A DNA stretch of 64,000 bases from Photobacterium sp. GB-56 (GTDB taxonomy: Bacteria; Pseudomonadota; Gammaproteobacteria; Enterobacterales; Vibrionaceae): contig NZ_PYNW01000001.1 in NCBI RefSeq assembly GCF_003026105.1, positions 1 through 64,000 of the forward strand, written 5' to 3'. Below the pieces are notes generated by a model that was not told the DNA's origin, made no database searches, and was given only the letters and a program-made list of their open reading frames with translations. The translations under genes and the position numbers were made by a program. Below, piece after piece: positions 59,403 through 64,000 of the stretch; the first letter of the stretch is position 1; every line of letters begins with the position of its first letter.

Positions 59403-61490
59403 ATGAGTACCTATCTGAAAATAATCAGTGTTGGTTTATTAACCGTTGCTTCGATGGCTGATGGACAAGTTTATCCATCAACGGAAACGGCTTGGGTGTT
59501 AACGGGAAACTGGCAACAGCCAACCGCAATATCGGAATTAAATACGATTAAAGAAGTTAGGCGCTGGGAAGCGGATCATGCTGATGTTGTATTTGGTAGC
59601 TTACAAGATGTCGATTTAAATCAAAAGACCATTGCGATGGGTTATATCTACGTACACAAACTTGATTGTCGCCCAGATGAACAGCAAGGGTGGCTTCACC
59701 GCCATGCTTACCTGAATGGGCACGATCCTGAAAAGGGCTACATGCATTATAAAAATGATACTCAACTTACCGTTCCTGATCAAAGCCAAGGGTTAGATTA
59801 CCTATTAAATGGCGAATCGATGTTAAGTATTCTTATTCGAAATAATGACTTCTTGACTGCGCGTTTTCCTTTAACCGTTAATGATAATGAACAAATTATT
59901 TTTCATGCTGCTTACCCGTTTGAAAATATCGTCATTGATAGTAATCAGCATCCTGAATTACGGATCACGAGAGTAAATGATGATGGTGATATTGGTGGTT
60001 TAGAAAAAGCAGATGTACATTGGATTCAACGAGAAGGTAAATGGTTTGGTCATATTAACCAGCGCTGGTTACCGACAAACGCTAGGTTCCAAGGACGTGA
60101 GCTGAATACTGGAAATAAGGCATTAAAGGCGGGGTATCGTAGTTGGGTAGTCGTTTTAAACTGGAAGAGCAAGGCGGAAGTGAAAGGCGTTAATATTGAG
60201 CCTTGGTTATCCGTTGTGAATACATCTGGTCAGCAATCCACAGCGACGATGTTGTTTCCTGGTTGGGATCCTAAAAACGATCCTAATGGTGATGGTTATG
60301 TTGATGATGATGAGTTTTTAGTAAGAGCTAATCAAGCGGCAAGTGCGAGATTTAAACATCAAGCTAGAGTGATCCCTACTGGAAAAATGTGGGCGGGCAG
60401 TTGCTGGTATCGGACTAATTTTAATGATGACTCTTTTAATCAAAATCATGCTAATTGGTATAAATATGATTGGAAACGTCAAGGTTTAACCGGTGCTTAC
60501 AATGATGATATGGCCAAATTGTTCAGTACTAACCAATTTAATGTTCAATTTGGCGGACAAATATTAGAAGCGCCGATTCGAGCTGGCACCTCAAAAGCGG
60601 CGGGATATTATGCAGCGAAAATGTCTGATTTTCTTGATTTAGTTAAATCGACTACGGACAGTCAGTGGCTATCTGCTAATATTTCTGAGCTTAATTTGTG
60701 GGAATACCCTGATTGGCCAAAGCAATTAAGGGGGGTGGTGGATGTTTGGTTACGAGAGCATTATTTAAGCCCTGCAATTGGCTTAGAGCGATTACAATCC
60801 TATTGGGACAGCTATGCGTTAGCAGCACTCGGCGATAAAAGCTTAATAATGACCACAACTCGCGGTGGCAAAAGTCAACAAACACCATTAATTCAGCAAG
60901 CATGGGAAGACGATATCTATACCGGATTAGCCCTGTACTATCTGTTTAATATTCCCAATAAAACCTACTACCACAGCTGGAATCAAACCTTTATTTATGG
61001 CAGTAATAACACCCATGCCGATCCGAAACAGCTAAATAAAACCATTTGGTATCGCACTGGAGAGCCTAAGAATTGGGCGTATCAGCCCCAAAAGTTATTA
61101 TCGGTTGATATTGGTAAACCAACGACCATACCTAACGGCTTTGAAGCGGTTAAATGGCTATCTAAAACAGGAAAAGTAGCAACGGATGAGACAAAGTTTG
61201 GAGATATTGCATTAGAGCCTGCGAATTGGTTTTGGTTATATCGAACAGGGTGGTTTGACGATGTTCCTAAAGATGGGGTTATCGCGCGGCAATATACGCA
61301 AGGGTTAGTGCTATATCGCGGTTCTAAATACCGTAATCACGCTGAATTTTATCAAGTTGATTCGATACGTGTACCATTATCTGGCCTGTATCAAAAAGTA
61401 AATTACGATGGTTCACTCGGTGAGCCGACACAGTATGTTGAAGTCAATGGCTATGAGGGTGTGATTTTAAAGAAAGTTGAGAAGGGCTGA
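59403..61490 (+). CDS. Large uncharacterised exported protein with an EF-hand-like loop
   Basis: A 695-residue protein I do not recognise. Residues 1-20 (STYLKIISVGLLTVASMADG) look like a signal peptide of modest quality. Residues 293-304 (DPNGDGYVDDDE) are a textbook Ca2+-binding EF-hand loop with D-x-N-x-D-x-Y-x-D-x-x-E. The sequence is very rich in Trp and Tyr (WYKYDWKRQGLTGAYNDD, LEPANWFWLYRTGWFDD), as in carbohydrate-active enzymes, and the C-terminal VLYRGSKYRNHAEFYQVD to YEGVILKK has a glycosidase-tail look. No catalytic motif can be assigned. Stands alone between terminators, convergent with dxs. A glycoside-hydrolase-like role is only a guess. Confidence 0.7.
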   Translation: MSTYLKIISVGLLTVASMADGQVYPSTETAWVLTGNWQQPTAISELNTIKEVRRWEADHADVVFGSLQDVDLNQKTIAMGYIYVHKLDCRPDEQQGWLHRHAYLNGHDPEKGYMHYKNDTQLTVPDQSQGLDYLLNGESMLSILIRNNDFLTARFPLTVNDNEQIIFHAAYPFENIVIDSNQHPELRITRVNDDGDIGGLEKADVHWIQREGKWFGHINQRWLPTNARFQGRELNTGNKALKAGYRSWVVVLNWKSKAEVKGVNIEPWLSVVNTSGQQSTATMLFPGWDPKNDPNGDGYVDDDEFLVRANQAASARFKHQARVIPTGKMWAGSCWYRTNFNDDSFNQNHANWYKYDWKRQGLTGAYNDDMAKLFSTNQFNVQFGGQILEAPIRAGTSKAAGYYAAKMSDFLDLVKSTTDSQWLSANISELNLWEYPDWPKQLRGVVDVWLREHYLSPAIGLERLQSYWDSYALAALGDKSLIMTTTRGGKSQQTPLIQQAWEDDIYTGLALYYLFNIPNKTYYHSWNQTFIYGSNNTHADPKQLNKTIWYRTGEPKNWAYQPQKLLSVDIGKPTTIPNGFEAVKWLSKTGKVATDETKFGDIALEPANWFWLYRTGWFDDVPKDGVIARQYTQGLVLYRGSKYRNHAEFYQVDSIRVPLSGLYQKVNYDGSLGEPTQYVEVNGYEGVILKKVEKG

Positions 61491-61520
61491 GATGAACAAT
61501 AAACGTAAGGCTAATAAAGA

Positions 61521-61558
61521 AAAAGGTTTTCCTGCTTAATAACAGAGAAAACCTTTTT
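61521..61558. terminator. Terminator between the exported-protein gene and dxs
   Basis: Stem AAAAGGTTTTC / GAAAACCTTTT (61521-61531 / 61546-61556) between convergent genes, with A/T tracts for both directions. Confidence 0.8.
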
Positions 61559-61583
61559 CATAGTGCTTATTTGAACGGTGAAA

Positions 61584-63449
61584 TTACTTAGCTAAATAAG
61601 TGCGAATTTGCTTTTCGATACCCGCACCATCAATTTCTAACATTTCATGCAGTTCAGCTTGTGTTCCTTGTTCAATGAATCGATCAGGCAAACCAATATT
61701 CAGTACTGGTTTCAGTGTCTTCTCTTTCATTAAAAATTCAATAACGCCGCTACCCGCACCGCCAGCAATCGCATTTTCTTCAACAGTTACAAGAACATCA
61801 TGAGTTTTTGCTAATTCAAGTACTAAGGCTTCATCAAGCGGTTTCACAAAGCGCATGTCAGCAACAGTCGCATTTAAATTTTCTGCTGCTTCTAATGCAT
61901 AGCCGAGCATGCTGCCAAAGTTTAAAATTGCGATTTTTTCACCTTCACGGCGAATGATACCTTTACCGATTTCAAGCTCTGTCATTGTAGGATCGACATC
62001 GACCTCCATACCGCAACCACGAGGGTAACGGACCGCACTTGGTCCTTGGTATTGGTGACCAGTATAGAGCATTTGACGACATTCATTTTCGTCACTCGGT
62101 GCCATAATCACCATGTTAGGAATACAGCGCATAAAGCTAATATCAAATGCACCTTGGTGGGTTTGACCATCAGCACCGACTAAGCCTGCACGATCAATGG
62201 CAAACATCACAGGAAGATCCATGATAGCAACATCATGAATTAATTGATCATATCCACGTTGAAGGAAAGTTGAGTAGATAGCGACAATAGGATGATAACC
62301 ACCAATTGCCATGCCCGTTGCCAGTGTCACCGCGTGTTGTTCAGCAATCGCCACATCAAAGTATTGATCTGGGAACTCTTTAGAAAAGCGCACCATACCT
62401 GAGCCTTCACGCATAGCCGGTGTGATAGCCATCAATTTGTCATCAATAGCGGCCATATCACATAGCCAATCACCGAAAATATTAGAAAACGTCGGACTTG
62501 CATCCTTCGCTTTGGGTAATGGTTTCTGGCTTAAATCAAATTTAGGAACGGCATGGTAATTAATTGGATCCGCTTCAGCTGGCGCATAACCTTTGCCTTT
62601 TTTCGTCATAATATGAAGAAATTGTGGGCCTTTTAGGTTACGCATGTTTTTCAGTGTCTTAACAAGCTCATGCACATCGTGGCCATCAACAGGGCCAATG
62701 TAATTAAAGCCTAACTCTTCAAACATAGTGCTTGGCACAACCATGCCTTTGATATGCTCTTCTGCGCGTTTTACCATTTCTTTGATAGGAGGCGCATTGG
62801 ATAGAACTTTCTTACCACCTTCACGAATAGAGGTATAGAAATTACCCGATAGTAAATGGGCTAAATGATTATTTAACGCGCCGACATTTTCAGAAATCGA
62901 CATTTCATTGTCATTTAAGATAACTAGCATATCGCTGTGAACATCACCAGCATGGTTCATCGCTTCAAACGCCATGCCTGCGGTGATAGCGCCATCGCCA
63001 ATAATGCTAACAACTTTGCGATTTAGGCCTTCTTTTTCTGCTGCAATCGCGAGACCTAGACCTGCACTAATGGAAGTTGATGAGTGACCAACCGAAAGTG
63101 TGTCGTACTCACTTTCACCGCGCCATGGGAATGGGTGCAAACCGCCTTTTTGGCGAATGGTTGCCATATCATCACGACGTCCTGTTAAAATTTTATGTGG
63201 GTAGGCTTGATGACCAACATCCCATATAACTTTATCAAAAGGCGTATTGTAGACGTAGTGAAGCGCAACGGTAAGCTCGACTGTACCGAGTCCGGAGGCA
63301 AAGTGGCCGCTGGTCTGACTCACAGATTTCAACAAATAGGTACGAAGTTCATCGCATACTTGTGGAAGGCTTTCAGCTGGCAATAATCGTAATTCATCAG
63401 GCGTGTTTGCGAGGGCCAGATGAGGGTATTTTGAGATATCCAAAGTCAT
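61584..63449 (-). CDS. dxs: 1-deoxy-D-xylulose-5-phosphate synthase
   Basis: First enzyme of the MEP pathway, also feeding thiamine and pyridoxal synthesis. The 621-residue transketolase-like protein has [32 protein letters not shown], the TPP/Mg motif [35 protein letters not shown] and [17 protein letters not shown]. It starts 24 bp after ispA, the conserved ispA-dxs operon. Confidence 0.98.
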   Translation of the reverse strand: MTLDISKYPHLALANTPDELRLLPAESLPQVCDELRTYLLKSVSQTSGHFASGLGTVELTVALHYVYNTPFDKVIWDVGHQAYPHKILTGRRDDMATIRQKGGLHPFPWRGESEYDTLSVGHSSTSISAGLGLAIAAEKEGLNRKVVSIIGDGAITAGMAFEAMNHAGDVHSDMLVILNDNEMSISENVGALNNHLAHLLSGNFYTSIREGGKKVLSNAPPIKEMVKRAEEHIKGMVVPSTMFEELGFNYIGPVDGHDVHELVKTLKNMRNLKGPQFLHIMTKKGKGYAPAEADPINYHAVPKFDLSQKPLPKAKDASPTFSNIFGDWLCDMAAIDDKLMAITPAMREGSGMVRFSKEFPDQYFDVAIAEQHAVTLATGMAIGGYHPIVAIYSTFLQRGYDQLIHDVAIMDLPVMFAIDRAGLVGADGQTHQGAFDISFMRCIPNMVIMAPSDENECRQMLYTGHQYQGPSAVRYPRGCGMEVDVDPTMTELEIGKGIIRREGEKIAILNFGSMLGYALEAAENLNATVADMRFVKPLDEALVLELAKTHDVLVTVEENAIAGGAGSGVIEFLMKEKTLKPVLNIGLPDRFIEQGTQAELHEMLEIDGAGIEKQIRTYLAK

Positions 63450-63473
63450 AACAGTGTCGGCGCTTATACTGAT

Positions 63474-64000
63474 TTAGCTTTTGCGTTCGATAATATATCG
63501 GGCAAAAACTTCTAATTGGGATGTATTGTAGGGTATAGCCGCTAATGCTTGTAGTGCTTCTTGATAAAGTAGTTGTGCTTTTTCTTGTGCACCATCTAAG
63601 CCAAGCAAGGCTGGATAGGTACTTTTATCCAAGGCAAGATCAGAACCTTGTGGTTTACCTAAGGTTTCGGTATCACTGATCACATCTAAAATGTCATCTT
63701 GCACTTGGAATGCAAGGCCAATAGCTTCTGCATACTGATCAAGTTGCGGCAAAATTGCTACGCCTTTATCACCAGCAGCTAATGCTCCTAAGCGGACGGC
63801 ACAGCGAATCAAAGCCCCTGTTTTGTGTCGGTGGATTAATTCTAGTTGTTCTAATCCAACATGTTTACCTTCAGCATCAAGATCTAAGGCTTGCCCTAGA
63901 CACATTCCGGCAGCGCCTGATGCTTTTGCAAGCTCACTTACCATAGCAATACGTTGGGTGTTGCCATCTTGGCTCAATTGTCCATTCGCCAAAATATCAA
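63474..64000 (-). CDS. ispA: Farnesyl diphosphate synthase IspA (5' end beyond the window)
   Basis: Condenses DMAPP/IPP to GPP and FPP. The 175 residues visible correspond to the C-terminal part of a family of about 295-300 residues: RIAMVSELAKASGAAGMCLGQALDLDAEGK, HRHKTGALI, the second aspartate-rich motif FQVQDDILDVISDTETLG and KSTYPALLGLDGA. The first aspartate motif and start lie off the right edge; an internal ATG at 63992 is not the start because the frame runs open to 64000 with family-like sequence. Confidence 0.95.
   Translation of the reverse strand, partial: DILANGQLSQDGNTQRIAMVSELAKASGAAGMCLGQALDLDAEGKHVGLEQLELIHRHKTGALIRCAVRLGALAAGDKGVAILPQLDQYAEAIGLAFQVQDDILDVISDTETLGKPQGSDLALDKSTYPALLGLDGAQEKAQLLYQEALQALAAIPYNTSQLEVFARYIIERKS

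Noticed and set aside
61491..61535. 14-codon frame MNNKRKANKEKGFPA-like after the exported-protein gene
   Set aside because: Runs into the terminator stem, has no clear ribosome-binding site and is too short to support.

Overview
The window looks like a chromosomal segment of a marine gammaproteobacterium of the Vibrionaceae, most likely Photobacterium. The evidence is the low-to-moderate GC content, Vibrionaceae-type neighbourhoods (mltF/tadA/purL, guaBA/xseA/yfgJ, the nrdR-rib-nusB operon), a ToxR-type membrane regulator, and a tandem tRNA-Pro array of a kind I recall from Photobacterium phosphoreum (from memory, not checked). It is mostly core genome. I see no insertion sequence, prophage, integron or CRISPR array. 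The right edge cuts ispA.

Layout. 1-600: a minus-strand tRNA operon (Met, Gln, Leu, Met) behind a stringent-type promoter. 0.8-5.3 kb: minus-strand ychF, pth and lolB-ispE-prs. 5.5-10.9 kb: plus-strand hemA-prfA-prmC-sirB2-sirB1-kdsA. 11-21 kb: transporters and single genes: a serine-type permease, a chemoreceptor, a NhaC-type carrier that I call metT because three tandem MetJ boxes precede it, a 5'-nucleotidase lipoprotein, ybaK, a LysR regulator, a LysE exporter and smrA. 21.5-23.2 kb: five identical tRNA-Pro(UGG) genes interleaved with five 99-nt degenerate tRNA-like elements, then two more diverged elements separated by three near-identical terminators. 23.2-27.8 kb: a TraB/GumN protein and the copper module copA/cueR, with a 24-codon membrane ORF starting one base after the copA stop. 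27.8-32.2 kb: a ToxR-like regulator pair, an OmpA-type outer-membrane protein with a long unusual upstream region, a META-domain lipoprotein and an AlaX-like editing hydrolase. 32.6-37.7 kb: yfgJ, xseA and guaBA. 38-43.5 kb: an AbgT-type transporter, formaldehyde detoxification (frmA, fghA) with a divergent LysR gene, and tadA. 43.6-52.8 kb: mltF, purL, a small membrane protein, glnB, yitT and glyA. 53-59.2 kb: nrdR-ribD-ribE-ribBX-ribH-nusB, then thiL-pgpA. 59.4-61.5 kb: a large unrecognised exported protein. 61.6-64 kb: dxs and partial ispA.

How it fits together. PurR-type operators precede guaB, purL and glyA, joining three loci into one purine/one-carbon regulon. The CueR operator with a 19-bp spacer sits in the copA promoter. 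Isoprenoid genes occur twice (ispE; dxs-ispA). The riboflavin operon is nearly complete, but its RibB fusion has lost the zinc ligands of the GTP cyclohydrolase II domain, so RibA activity must come from elsewhere. The features most worth follow-up are the structured tRNA-like repeats, the copA-coupled mini-ORF, the unrecognised 695-residue exported protein with a canonical EF-hand loop, and the ToxR-like pair next to the ompA-type gene.
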